60,000 bases of DNA from Hydractinia symbiolongicarpus (taxonomy: Eukaryota; Cnidaria; Hydrozoa; Anthoathecata; Hydractiniidae), in NCBI RefSeq assembly GCF_029227915.1, contig NC_079880.1:18744001-18804000 (forward strand). Direction: 5' to 3'. Of the stretch, positions 27,401 to 31,830 are shown one piece after another. Made by a program: the position numbers and the translations under genes. A model generated the notes under the pieces. The model did no database searches and was not told the origin of the DNA. It saw only the letters and a list, made by a program, of their open reading frames with translations. Positions within the stretch are counted from its first letter, which is position 1. Every line of letters begins with the position of its first letter.

Positions 27401-30195
27401 ATCGACCGTTCAACAGGGTGACCTAGTTCTCATCATCAACAGTACCCACTCAACAAAGTTTGAGCCCGTATATCATCGAACACCCTACTGGATCTGCGAA
27501 ATCGACACCAAGGGCGTAGTCCTGAAGCGATCGACCGATTTCAAACGAATTCACAGACACAAAGATGACATCAAGGCATGACATCAAGGCATACCACGAA
27601 AATACAAAGGAACTAGTTACACCAGTTCCTTCTGACCTACCAAAGAAATCAACAACATGGATCTTCAATCGAAATGAAGAACCAGAACACCACCACGACG
27701 AACACAGTGGTAGCAACAACGATGAGTTGATCATAGAAGACGGAAGCGACACCGCCACGATAACGGATGACAATACAATAGACGGAGGAGACACTTCAGA
27801 CGCAGAACCCGAAGCCAGAAGCAAAAACTACGAGAAAGGTGACCTCCGAGACATTTACTGGACTATGAACTTTAAAAGTATATATATACATGTAAAAAAC
27901 ACTTTCTGAAAAGATGAGAGTAATGATGTATCCGAGGTTGGCTGCTGTACGAAAGGCAGAAAGGAGAGACCAAGATGGCGACAAGAGCTGTGTAATTTGT
28001 AGCTAGACTTATGTTATTTATAGCCAAGAAAGCTTTGTTGTGTTAACATATAACCGTTCTTTTCAATGACCAGATAACTTTGGATAGGGATTTACAGGGA
28101 TTAAAAAAAAATTTAAAACCTTTTTAGAGGTATTAATTACCATCATTATTTTAAAAACTCAAAACACTTTTTTGCAGCATTGGTTTTTTGTGTACAATCA
28201 TTACTTTTATAAGTCTCTTTTACAAAACTACAGAAGGTCTGCATGGGAGAGTGCTGCTGTGCTGAAGCTAACTTATTTATTTAAAAACAATTTTTAATCT
28301 ACAAAAAATAAATTATTCTTGAGATATTACATCCCAAAGACAATAGTTTGAATTAAAATATAGTATTTTTAGGAAAATTAAAATAAATAAAAAGGAAGAC
28401 TTTGTTTAAAACAATTTAAAATAGTTCTTAACAATGCTTCTAGTGATGAATAAATACTTTGATTTACCATCACTGAAAAATCGCGTTTTAAAAAATCATG
28501 CTAAAAAGGTAAATAAAATTTTCAGTGTTTACTATTCTTTTTGATATTAGTGTTATTATTATAGAAAATAATGGAAGTCTAAATAAAGGCTTAGATTTCA
28601 AGCTATAGCGTAACAAAAAGAACATATTAAACAACGAAGATTGCACTCTTAAACAACAAAGATTTATCCAATACTTAGCACCATCGTTTGTTTGTTTTGA
28701 TCTTGCTGCACTCGCCTACCATCTTCACGAACTTTCGAACGCGGCAAAAGGACTGGGTCAATTCATTATTCAGCACACTTCTGCTTGTGACGTAGTTACC
28801 TGGCTTCTTATTAGGCGAACTCCCCCCCCCCCTGACTTGAGCATCGAACGACTAAATGTTTATTTATAATTTTTTTCCTTTCTTTAAAAAAGTTCTTCAT
28901 GAAGATAGCAATGAATGAAAATAATTTGCAGGTTCTAGGATTTCAATTCGAGCCAGAAAGAACAGCGAATGATGAGCTAGTTCTGACTTTTCAAGACATG
29001 GACTAACATAACATTGAAGACCTTGCTGCTCCTACTCGCCTAAAGTTTTAGGGATGTCTATGGTGCCTGTGCGATAAATGTGAGAGGATGCCCTCTGAAG
29101 TAGACTGTTTTTGCTGTCACAAGAGACAAAAGACTCTATTTATATATTTTCAATTGCATGGTATAAAATTTTCTACTCCTTCATGAGTAAATCTTAGATG
29201 CGAGTGTGATTGAGTAATATTTTGCAGATAAAAATGTATTACGGAACACGAATAATTCCCAGTGGTGGTTTTATTTAAGAGTACGCTGTGGACATCTTTG
29301 GTGGCACTCCATCACAAAGAGATTTCGAACAACAACATACTTAGGAGCCCCCACTCACCTCCTTAACATCCATTTCTTTCCTCCTTTTAGATATTTCTCT
29401 GACTTTTGGTTTTTCTTTTTAGATCCTTAGGCACCAAAAAAAATTTTTATCCTGTTTTTTTCAACTGTTGTTAGTGCAACACAACAGCGCACCACAACAT
29501 TATTCTGCCTCTCAACTTTACTGAATGTGCGATCTGAGTCTAATCTCTCTGTGGCAGGACATCTAGTAAAGAGGAAACTAATTTTTAATTATTGATTGGT
29601 TGTCTTTAGAGAGGCTGGAAACAACTATGCAACCCTAAGGCCAAAGTCATATTGGACTTCAAGTTTTATTAGTGAATGCTTCTTACTTAGGTTCGTACAG
29701 AATTAGAACAGTGTGTGCTTCCCTTAAGGTCTAGACACATATCTCGCCTTTGATTTTTTAATTCCATATGAATAATTCATAAAAAGCGGTCTTTCACAAT
29801 TCAGGGGGTAAAATTACCAAAGTTTTTAAACATATAATATAATATCAGCCTGGCTCACGTTTTATTTATTTTGGTCACTTCAGTGTGCTCCAGTTAAATA
29901 CAGCACACACGACATATATTTCAGCCTCTCTTTAGTGCCTATCATCCACCATCCATATAGCAAGAGACCACATGCTTTTTTTGTAAACAAGAATAAGATG
30001 TTGTTCAGTTGGTGTTAGGAAAGAAAACAAATAATTATTTATTTCTTTTATAGAAATTAGTTACAAATAAGAATTTTTTGTCAAAATTATAGTTGATTTT
30101 TAATCGAACAGTACCTTTAAGATTTCCTTCACTGACTCTTTAGATGGTCTATTCTTCTTGGTGTTTGGAGCACCAAAGAAGCTCCGAATGTCATT
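367..30195 (-). CDS. RFC1: Replication factor C subunit 1, 5' two thirds (gene span, 18 exons)
   Basis: RFC1 is the large subunit of the clamp loader that opens PCNA and places it on primer-template junctions during nuclear DNA replication and repair. Eighteen exons were joined by eye. Every junction keeps reading phase and nearly all have GT/AG borders with YAG acceptors. Together they encode 734 codons: an N-terminal motif NDIRSFFG, a Lys/Ser-rich linker, a second PCNA-binding-like motif, the segment just before the BRCT, a BRCT domain (GAEDCLQGLTFVLTGVLDAF), and the AAA+ entry with LLWVDKYKP, Walker A GPPGVGKTT and Walker B MDEVDG. Walker B falls where it does in other animal RFC1 proteins, so no conserved exon seems to be missing. 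The C-terminal third is beyond coordinate 1. The initiator methionine must lie in an upstream exon; two candidates are given separately. The intron at 13535-30114 is packed with transposons. Confidence 0.96.
854..968 (-). CDS. RFC1: RFC1 exon: AAA+ NASD segment
   Basis: The exon encodes DAGFSFIEMNASDTRGKKAL and on to NGMLQ. The EMNASDTR stretch is a hallmark of clamp-loader large subunits. The donor is GTGAGT and the acceptor TTAG; the length of 115 bp gives phase 0 in and phase 1 out, matching both neighbouring exons. Confidence 0.95.
1156..1256 (-). CDS. RFC1: RFC1 exon: Walker A / P-loop
   Basis: The exon encodes FYAGKDDGSIFRAALLSG followed by PPGVGKTTSATLVCQ. The P-loop GPPGVGKTT binds ATP in the AAA+ module. 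The acceptor is TTCCAG and the donor GTAAAT. The Lys-Thr-Thr of Walker A is intact, so the ATPase looks functional. Confidence 0.96.
1566..1718 (-). CDS. RFC1: RFC1 exon: LLWVDKYKP box
   Basis: The exon encodes VPSLLWVDKYKPKAMKNIVG followed by QQGDKSNANKLRKWLLRWQ. This is the RFC box at the start of the AAA+ region. It is entered in phase 1 after a TTTAG acceptor and left in phase 1 at a GTATTC donor. Confidence 0.95.
1859..2195 (-). CDS. RFC1: RFC1 exon: post-BRCT linker
   Basis: The exon begins with ALKHKTHQLSEDEFLELVRT then RPGKK, the conserved end of the BRCT unit. It continues as a low-complexity Ser/Thr/Gln/Pro linker of about 85 residues up to the AAA+ exon. The acceptor ends in AAG rather than YAG, the only unusual splice site in the gene, but phase and homology support it. 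Confidence 0.9.
2509..2688 (-). CDS. RFC1: RFC1 exon: BRCT domain
   Basis: The exon encodes GAEDCLQGLTFVLTGVLDAF, then ERDDIVDCVKRYGGKV, and ends GKDPGQSKMEK. This is the single BRCT domain of RFC1, which binds 5'-phosphorylated double-stranded DNA. The conserved RYGGKV and GQSK motifs are present. Phase 0 at both ends. Confidence 0.96.
2943..3169 (-). CDS. RFC1: RFC1 exon: pre-BRCT segment
   Basis: The exon encodes a Pro/Ser/Thr-rich stretch, then KKTNYRAYINREGPSALGSK and EMPV. The Y-x-A-Y-x-NREGP-x-ALGSKE block immediately precedes the BRCT domain in animal RFC1. It is entered in phase 1 at a TTCTAG acceptor and left in phase 0 at a GTATGC donor. Confidence 0.94.
3803..3974 (-). CDS. RFC1: RFC1 exon: Lys/Ser-rich linker
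   Basis: The exon encodes 57 residues of charged linker, with SKLSTKVRTTESKTDQVDP and DSVQKYLKQAKDVDKEKA. No domain is recognisable. Assignment rests on strand, position, a TTTAG acceptor, a GTGAGT donor and exact phase 0/1 agreement with the neighbouring exons. Confidence 0.85.
4046..4126 (-). CDS. RFC1: RFC1 exon: acidic linker
   Basis: The exon encodes KASVLSNNDNNDDNDEIIEP then TPPPSKK, an Asn/Asp-rich linker. It has a CCTAG acceptor, a GTGAGA donor and phase 0 at both ends. Its SKK end resembles the ends of exons 7852-7962 and 7315-7371, suggesting a modular origin. Confidence 0.82.
4127..6986. other. RFC1 intron with repeats
   Basis: No exon was recognised in this 2.9-kb intron. It contains a repeat-like block at about 4610-4990 with two TGACGTCA-type palindromes (near 4773 and 4929), followed by a tandem short-repeat array (5213-5725). 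The rest is AT-rich and unremarkable. Confidence 0.6.
5213..5725 (+). repeat. Four tandem units of a ~130-bp short interspersed repeat
   Basis: Units begin with ACTAGTCG-like sequence at 5213, 5331, 5459 and 5587. Each contains an ...AGCCCGTGGA... segment (degenerate in units a and d), a CTCGC block, a CAGACAGACGG run and an end of TATTATAATATAGA type. The CAGACAGA run plus TATAATATAGA tail resembles the 3' ends of RTE-type retroposons and their SINEs (inference). Single copies occur at 31000-31133 and 46096-46249. The units differ at many sites, so the array is old. No coding capacity is seen. Confidence 0.8.
6987..7046 (-). CDS. RFC1: RFC1 micro-exon, duplicated copy 2 (20 codons)
   Basis: The exon encodes VKKDVKMQSVQKPTRTLQQK, phase 0 at both ends. 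It is a clear duplicate of the exon at 7589-7648: about 49 of 60 bases and 12 of 20 residues match, and the intron sequence just before each acceptor is also shared. Both have good splice sites. Confidence 0.82.
7315..7371 (-). CDS. RFC1: RFC1 micro-exon between the duplicated pair (19 codons)
   Basis: The exon encodes KTKAVEQSPVKGTAKSPQK in phase 0/0, with a T-rich TTTAG acceptor and a GTTTGT donor. It is a basic Ser/Pro linker of the kind found in the RFC1 N-terminal region. No domain is present. Confidence 0.75.
7589..7648 (-). CDS. RFC1: RFC1 micro-exon, duplicated copy 1 (20 codons)
   Basis: The exon encodes VKKDAKIQSIQKACRTSPRK in phase 0/0, with a TTTTTAG acceptor and a GTAAGG donor. 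It is the partner of the exon at 6987-7046. Both phases are 0, so duplication inserts 20 residues without disturbing the frame. Confidence 0.82.
7852..7962 (-). CDS. RFC1: RFC1 exon: acidic linker
   Basis: The exon encodes 37 residues including PEDDSSDSIEKSEDKSKKP and DIKDDNMDDPPSKK. It has a CTTTTAG acceptor, a GTTACT donor and phase 0/0. The acidic Ser/Asp composition suits an unstructured, phosphorylatable linker; there is no domain. Confidence 0.82.
7963..8305. other. RFC1 intron, AT-rich spacer
   Basis: AT-rich intron sequence between the RFC1 exon at 7852-7962 and the Mutator-like fragment. No exon or repeat was recognised; the distal end may include an undefined edge of the transposon. 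Confidence 0.4.
8306..9249 (+). pseudogene. Mutator-like DNA transposase fragment
   Basis: Three overlapping reading frames together resemble the N-terminal half of Mutator-like transposases. There is an acidic segment (DTDDDFDDDEDK), a Cys-rich stretch CRQC...NCSNESC, then VSRIIGKGRKGLEEFC, a helical EKAFDLMQKNMREAAKRV segment and LFDGSWSSRGW. The FDGSWSSRGW segment matches the first catalytic-Asp region of the family. Frames change near 8640-8730 and 8930, and the gene stops at 9247, just before a TIR element. The catalytic C-terminal half was not found downstream. It is a dead insertion in an RFC1 intron, on the strand opposite to RFC1. Family assignment is by motif recollection, not a search. 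Confidence 0.7.
9281..10270 (-). mobile_element. Non-coding TIR element with minisatellite core, copy 1
   Basis: The element starts CAGTACCGCTTGAATGTAAC and ends with the inverse. The terminal inverted repeats extend about 35 bp and are flanked by TA on both sides (9279-9280, 10271-10272). There is no significant reading frame. The middle (about 9540-10010) is a tandem array of a 53-bp unit. The same termini and units recur in inverse orientation at 25148-26320. TA duplication suggests cross-mobilisation by a Tc1/mariner-type or similar transposase (inference). Confidence 0.88.
9540..10012 (-). repeat. 53-bp minisatellite inside TIR element copy 1
   Basis: About eight to nine units are spaced exactly 53 bp at the start (CGTTCTT at 9572, 9625, then 9678 and 9731). 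The core is CGTTCTTAAACTTTTAAAAT followed by GCGATCTAACGAAGC. Later units carry short deletions. Confidence 0.88.
10273..11722. other. RFC1 intron beyond the TIR element
   Basis: AT-rich sequence that may include the far side of the Mutator-like insertion. Around 10840-10960 the minus strand has a Lys-rich stretch with CQEVLKEWVC in one frame, but I could not tie it to any family. No supported gene. Confidence 0.35.
11723..11898 (-). CDS. RFC1: RFC1 exon: internal PCNA-binding-like motif
   Basis: The exon encodes ENDDDIVVTYQTPGKHGTKK, then a Lys-rich stretch, then QPTTAEDFFSSTTSVKRKKK. The TAEDFF...SVKR segment corresponds to the second short aromatic motif of the RFC1 N-terminus, a PIP-like sequence. 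The acceptor is TTTAG, the donor GTAAAG, with phase 1 in and 0 out. Confidence 0.9.
12272..12351 (-). CDS. RFC1: RFC1 exon: basic linker
   Basis: The exon encodes KNKNSKDQGKGSKKTPLKTP then SKNRSE, a Lys/Thr-Pro-rich linker with possible TP phosphorylation sites. Phase 2 in and 1 out agree with both neighbours. Confidence 0.84.
12440..12482 (-). CDS. RFC1: RFC1 micro-exon (43 bp)
   Basis: The exon encodes ESDSDHEEPLPSKLR across its phase-1 and phase-2 borders. The acidic SDSD...EE run matches the acidic stretch near the N-terminus of animal RFC1. It has a TTTAG acceptor and a GTAAAA donor. Confidence 0.84.
12483..13452. other. RFC1 intron, possibly decayed insertion
   Basis: A 970-bp intron with a local 28-bp near-duplicate (CCACTTTGCTGTAATAT repeated at about 12763 and 12787). 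Short open stretches on the minus strand are interrupted by stops and match nothing I recognise. Confidence 0.4.
13453..13534 (-). CDS. RFC1: RFC1 exon: basic N-terminal segment
   Basis: The exon encodes KPANDSKEKGIGDKNKKRKN then LRLTIES. The KKRK cluster could be a nuclear localisation signal (inference). It has a TTACAG acceptor, a GTAATA donor and phase 0 in, 1 out. It is the first exon downstream of the transposon-filled intron. Confidence 0.85.
13535..15390. other. Large RFC1 intron, portion before the copia element
   Basis: AT-rich. At about 14535-14690 there are several spaced copies of a G-C/A-GGTTATA-type decamer ending in ACCGGAAAATACGGTA, resembling the subterminal repeats of some DNA transposon ends; a matching opposite end was not found. 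No gene is supported. Confidence 0.4.
15391..15604 (+). repeat. 5' LTR of the copia element
   Basis: It begins TGTTAATC and ends GTTTAACA, with 6-bp inverted termini TGTTAA/TTAACA. Nearly the same sequence recurs at about 20173-20374. A 12-bp stretch near 15564-15575 is absent from the 3' copy. Confidence 0.9.
15607..15619 (+). other. Primer binding site, initiator tRNA-Met type
   Basis: TGGTAGCAGAGGA begins two bases after the 5' LTR. It is complementary to the 3' end of the conserved animal initiator tRNA-Met, including CCA. Initiator-tRNA priming is typical of copia-class elements. Confidence 0.85.
15646..16497 (+). pseudogene. copia gag and start of protease (broken)
   Basis: The gag begins MSKSWVPPPSLNTESSYKDW. 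It shifts frame near 15755 and meets a stop near 15828. An open stretch (15889-16497) then contains a zinc knuckle CNICQSIYHWAVNC (Cys, Cys, His, Cys). It ends at a stop directly after AVLDCGCT, the position of the aspartic protease active-site motif. The protease remainder continues at 16500-16850 in another open segment. At least three lesions are visible. Confidence 0.85.
16500..17574 (+). pseudogene. copia protease remainder and integrase (broken)
   Basis: After the protease tail (MRKADAVLDFSNDTVKMF) the integrase shows its HHCC zinc site (LHRQFCH...CKVC). The catalytic D,D,E follow: ALDLVQF, LADNGGEF and ESPWSNGLCERHNG. There is a frame change between protease and integrase near 16890 and a loss of frame near 17500. 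Confidence 0.87.
17760..18380 (+). pseudogene. copia integrase C-terminal and linker region
   Basis: The segment contains KWHGPGTVIGQ and VLVKHGGSYVRVH, the GPG-type C-terminal motif of integrase. A hydrophilic Thr/Glu-rich spacer follows, with a TEVPVTEAPVTE repeat, leading toward RT. It is interrupted upstream by stops. Confidence 0.75.
18600..19242 (+). pseudogene. copia reverse transcriptase (broken)
   Basis: Motifs in order are HTLDIKTAFLQ (18718-18750, frame-shifted from what precedes), KLNKVVYGLADTSR, and the catalytic VKQVDDFLWGG. There are stops around 18640, 18818 and 19228. The RT core motif is still readable, but the frame is not continuous. Confidence 0.85.
19243..19842 (+). pseudogene. 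copia RNase H domain
   Basis: The segment contains LYADASFGN, ITWQSRKIKRVVRSTLAAET and CYTDNKSLYEA, ending in KWTPTKHQLADARSK. The catalytic D, E, D residues are visible. It is the C-terminal end of pol, open from 19339 to the stop at 19842. Confidence 0.85.
20158..20177 (+). other. Polypurine tract of the copia element
   Basis: An almost uninterrupted A/G run immediately before the 3' LTR, which would prime plus-strand DNA synthesis. Confidence 0.75.
20173..20374 (+). repeat. 3' LTR of the copia element
   Basis: It matches the 5' LTR from ATCTYCCATTCTAGG to TTTAACA. The first about six bases have diverged from TGTTAA, so the exact left edge is uncertain. Confidence 0.87.
20375..20874. other. 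Intron sequence between two LTR elements
   Basis: AT-rich. It starts with a segment (about 20408-20452) that repeats the 45 bp just upstream of the copia 5' LTR. No gene. Confidence 0.5.
20880..21021 (+). repeat. 5' LTR of the gypsy element
   Basis: 142 bp, starting TGATGTATCC and ending GTTCTTTTCA. It contains CAAGATGGCG (about 20928-20937), a YY1-like motif often near transcription starts. Confidence 0.95.
21023..21035 (+). other. Primer binding site, tRNA-Ser type
   Basis: TGGCGACGAGGAT starts one base after the LTR and is complementary to the 3' end of animal tRNA-Ser (GCT type). Serine-tRNA priming is known for Mag-like gypsy elements. Confidence 0.75.
21091..22009 (+). pseudogene. gypsy gag (frameshifted)
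   Basis: It begins MAEQSLKKFDPDIHRDNCYD, a Mag-like gag start. One frame runs to about 21395, where a single-base shift moves homology into the frame reading ETAGESFDLFLNRVKNEVNM. The remainder carries RDQIVIG and a zinc knuckle CFKCGQYGHF preceded by a Cys-rich CNDCSSKCCKGGKKC. It ends in an acidic tail with a stop at 22008. Confidence 0.88.
22010..22609 (+). pseudogene. gypsy protease and RT N-terminus
   Basis: The aspartic protease shows AYSDTGADISIMSK, with the D-T-G active site intact. A frame change near 22200 is followed by the pre-RT region VKLHIDDSITPTAEPPRPIP and FHLR. Another shift near 22540 leads to EENNIIEEHLGPAPW, where the second LTR element interrupts. Confidence 0.88.
22615..22756 (+). 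repeat. 5' LTR of the nested element
   Basis: It begins TGTTATGAAA and ends TTTCATGACA. It contains an AATAAA signal (22711-22716) and the 15-nt segment 22702-22716 that pairs with the sequence after the LTR. Confidence 0.95.
22758..22772 (+). other. Candidate self-primer binding site
   Basis: TTTATTCAACATAAA lies one base after the 5' LTR. Its reverse complement, TTTATGTTGAATAAA, occurs exactly in the LTR at 22702-22716. Tf1/sushi-type elements prime reverse transcription by folding the RNA 5' end onto such a site; no tRNA match is seen here. The 3' LTR copy has one mismatch (TATATTG). Confidence 0.7.
22778..24271 (+). pseudogene. gag-protease-pol-tail fusion of the nested element
   Basis: It starts MSKALKPSRLDIDPTSTKAA and reads for 125 codons to a TGA near 23153. 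It is open again (from 23162) for 369 codons to the stop at 24271. Features in order are gag helices, a first Cys/His cluster CYFCGGAMHTNRSLC, a second knuckle CHNCSKTGHFSSVC, and the protease-like LIDSCSSDNFISEKAF with Cys in place of the active-site Gly. ENIKPIATKSRFFNNEDVD follows at the RT threshold, then directly the pol end LRRSTRTIRKPQMYGF. Apart from the one stop codon the fusion is in frame. Confidence 0.87.
24282..24290 (+). other. Polypurine tract of the nested element
   Basis: GTGGGAGAA lies immediately before the 3' LTR, in the expected place for a plus-strand primer. Confidence 0.65.
24291..24432 (+). repeat. 3' LTR of the nested element
   Basis: 142 bp; it differs from the 5' LTR by G/A in the TATGTTG segment and T/C near the end (ATTACTG versus ATTACCG). 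Confidence 0.95.
24438..25147 (+). pseudogene. gypsy RT end and RNase H
   Basis: The RT resumes as SNPVLAPKENGGIRVTVDMR, then jumps within a few bases to IPFWGIKVTPEGIMPDPSKV. The RT catalytic core including the Y-x-DD box is therefore deleted near 24508. Next come the thumb/connection (LSFLSMIQSHSSFIPGLATK) and RNase H start (IYIFVDAHRTGLCAILAQ), a frame change near 24930, and FCHYIAGGPGVEIITDHKPL. The TIR element interrupts it at 25147. Confidence 0.87.
25148..26320 (+). mobile_element. Non-coding TIR element with minisatellite core, copy 2
   Basis: The termini CAGTACCGCCTGAATGTAAT and inverse, about 32 bp, are flanked by TA (25146-25147, 26321-26322). It is inserted into the gypsy RNase H/integrase region. 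Subterminal sequence matches copy 1 at 9281-10270 in the opposite orientation. It has no meaningful reading frame and an internal 53-bp tandem array. Confidence 0.9.
25560..25900 (+). repeat. 53-bp minisatellite inside TIR element copy 2
   Basis: Six or more units built on GAACGGCGATAGAAAAGCTT then CGTTAGATCGCATTTTAAAA. This is the reverse complement of the array in copy 1, so the array is part of the mobile element, not of its target. Confidence 0.85.
26323..27580 (+). pseudogene. gypsy integrase and C-terminal module (frameshifted)
   Basis: The integrase HHCC zinc site reads HKGSHPG...CETCQ. The core has VFIDLFGPMPDH and RTDNGPPFNS; a frame change at about 27088 is followed by HPQGNPAETFMKPF with the catalytic Glu. 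A further frame change near 27297 leads to STKFEPVYHRTPYWICEID, ending RIHRHKDDIKA, the C-terminal nucleic-acid-binding module. A short duplication of GACATCAAGGCAT occurs at about 27566-27591. Confidence 0.87.
27592..27909 (+). pseudogene. gypsy pol acidic tail
   Basis: An open stretch rich in Asp, Glu, Asn and His (EPEHHHDEHSGSNNDELIIE) after the integrase, as in many Mag-like pol tails. It stops shortly before the 3' LTR. Confidence 0.6.
27924..28065 (+). repeat. 3' LTR of the gypsy element
   Basis: 142 bp. It differs from the 5' LTR at four sites, all transitions, three of them at CG dinucleotides of the 5' copy. The ATGAC duplication follows at 28066-28070. Confidence 0.95.
28071..28931. 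other. RFC1 intron spacer
   Basis: AT-rich. A C11 run lies at about 28821. No gene was recognised. Confidence 0.4.
28932..29345 (+). pseudogene. Cys-rich domain fragment resembling the P2X7 intracellular-type domain
   Basis: One frame reads VLGFQFEPERTANDELVLTF. Interrupted by two stops, it continues WCLCDKCERMPSEVDCFCC. The spacing W-C-x-C-x2-C-x-x-MP-x-E-x2-C-x-CC is that of the zinc-binding domain first described at the C-terminus of the P2X7 receptor. That domain is common in transposon-associated genes of invertebrates. After an intron-like gap with a TTGCAG acceptor, NVLRNTNNSQWWFYLR and RFRTTTY may continue it. It is a decayed insertion within the RFC1 intron, antisense to RFC1. Confidence 0.5.
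29346..30114. other. RFC1 intron end
   Basis: AT-rich spacer up to the RFC1 donor at 30114. No gene. Confidence 0.4.
30115..30195 (-). CDS. RFC1: RFC1 exon: N-terminal NDIRSFFG motif
   Basis: The exon encodes NDIRSFFGAPNTKKNRPSKE then SVKEILK. The D-I-R-x-F-F-G motif sits at the extreme N-terminus of animal RFC1 and is PCNA-binding. The exon starts in phase 0 after a TATAG acceptor with no in-frame ATG, so the initiator lies in a separate upstream exon. The donor is GTACTG. Confidence 0.93.
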
Positions 30196-30999
30196 CTATA
30201 AAACAAAAATACAATTGGAGTTCACACTCTTCTACCTCACATCTCATGAAAAGTGAGTTGCACAACTCAAATGAGCAGCAGTTAAACTGTAAAATGTATA
30301 ATCAAATTCTGCATTTAAAAACTGATCAAATTTAGCATCTATAGTGACCTCCACTCCATGCCACACAAAGACAAAGTCTTCCTGGTAGTAGTGGTAGCAT
30401 TTCCACCCCTTCAACCAAAAAAAAATGAATCTCCTATGTAATAATTACTGCATCATTTAGTTTCACCTATACCCCTCCCCCAAATTAATATCATTTTTAT
30501 GAAAATTTAGGGTTTTCTGTGTTTTTAAAAATATCGGAGCAGAAGTCGTTTTAATACATACATTATAATATACAATTTTTGAACCAAATAAAATATTAAA
30601 AATCACACTCAACTTTAAACTTGATCATATGTAAAAAATAAAAGAAGTCCAGTATCAAGTACTGTGGGCCCACAGGCCTTTGAAATTGCAGTATTTATTA
30701 AAAAGGCCTATGTATAATATAAGTCATCACTTTATACCTTGGGTTTCCTTTATCAATAAATTTTGGCACAACTTTCACAAAACTGAAAGTTTTGGTTTTA
30801 TTTTCAGCTAAAAAATGTAACAATTAAATGCGGTAATTATTAAACCAAAGTTGAAGAGTGCTTCTCAAGAAGCCTTATCAGAGAAAGTTTTTGCCTTTCT
30901 ACTCAAAATAAGAAAATTTGACTTAACACCTGCTATAAATCACTTCATACAATAAGTATATTAAGTATATACATGTAATTAATTATCACAATTGTTTTC
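30196..30999. other. RFC1 5' intron
   Basis: AT-rich; no exon was recognised. Confidence 0.4.
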
Positions 31000-31133
31000 A
31001 CTAGTCGTTAACCCGTGAAAAATCCACGGGTTCACCCGTCCTTTTTATACCGCATTGCGTCCTTCTCGCTATTGCGCAGCTAAGCTACCATTTTGCGTGA
31101 CAGACAGACGTATACGGGTATTATAATATAGAT
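31000..31133 (+). repeat. Short interspersed repeat, single copy
   Basis: Same family as the array at 5213-5725: ACTAGTCGTTA, an imperfect CCCGTG hairpin, CTCGCTATTGCGCAGC, GACAGACAGACG and a TATTATAATATAGAT end. Confidence 0.8.
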
Positions 31134-31830
31134 TGAAAAATTTTTTATATATACATAGAAATATATCAAAATAAACATACCATGATTTAATTTACTCAAA
31201 AACATGAGTTTATAGTTTTTCTATTGTGCTGTATTGTATCTATGCATTATTTTTTTTTCTAAAAATAAAATATAGAAATACATTAAGGTCTATATAAAGC
31301 CGTTTTTAGGATAATATTTTTTGCTATAGAGAGAATCTGTAATGACCATTCTGTTCAGTTCATGTGCACACACTTTTCTAATTTTGTTTTATATATAAAT
31401 GCTTATTCAAAAAAAAGTTTACCAAAGAAAAATTATGATCAAATACAGTATTTATCATTTTTTGTATTTTCAGGAGATTAAATATTTGTGATGTGTACTT
31501 GAGGAAATCATAGTTATCCATAAATCTAAATTTTTAACAAAAATTTATTGTTTGGCTATCTTGGTTTTCCCAGGGACAAAAAGTCAACAAAGAACATTAT
31601 TTGTGCTCCAACAGCTAGCTAGCTGACTATCACCACTTAAATAGCTCAATTATGAATCTAGGTTAGCTAACATTATCAACAAATTTTAAAAGAAAAACCA
31701 AAAAAATGAAGGGGGAGGGGGGGGGGGGGAGGGGGAATGAGTGCCATATTTGGATTTATTAACAAAAATTATATCAGATAGGAAATTTTAAATACAGTGG
31801 TCATTGCATGATCATTTATTTATAAAAAAT
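31134..31830. other. AT-rich spacer with poly-G tract
   Basis: Contains a near-pure G tract at about 31709-31735, and an ATG followed by GTATGT on the minus strand at 31175-31183 (alternative RFC1 start exon). Confidence 0.4.

Larger units (their letters stand above)
20880..28065 (+). mobile_element. Ty3/gypsy LTR retrotransposon hosting two later insertions
   Basis: Identical-length 142-bp LTRs (TG...CA) are flanked by a perfect 5-bp target duplication ATGAC (20875-20879 and 28066-28070). The domain order is gag with zinc knuckle, protease, RT, RNase H, integrase, which is the gypsy class. A smaller LTR element (22615-24432) and a TIR element (25148-26320) sit inside it. Removing them on paper leaves about 4.2 kb, shorter than usual because the RT core is deleted near 24505. 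It lies antisense to RFC1. Several frameshifts make it inactive. Confidence 0.95.

Noticed and set aside
20880-28065. Endogenous retrovirus with an envelope gene
   Set aside because: Between the integrase tail and the 3' LTR there is only an acidic pol tail; no envelope-like frame with a signal peptide or membrane anchor is present.
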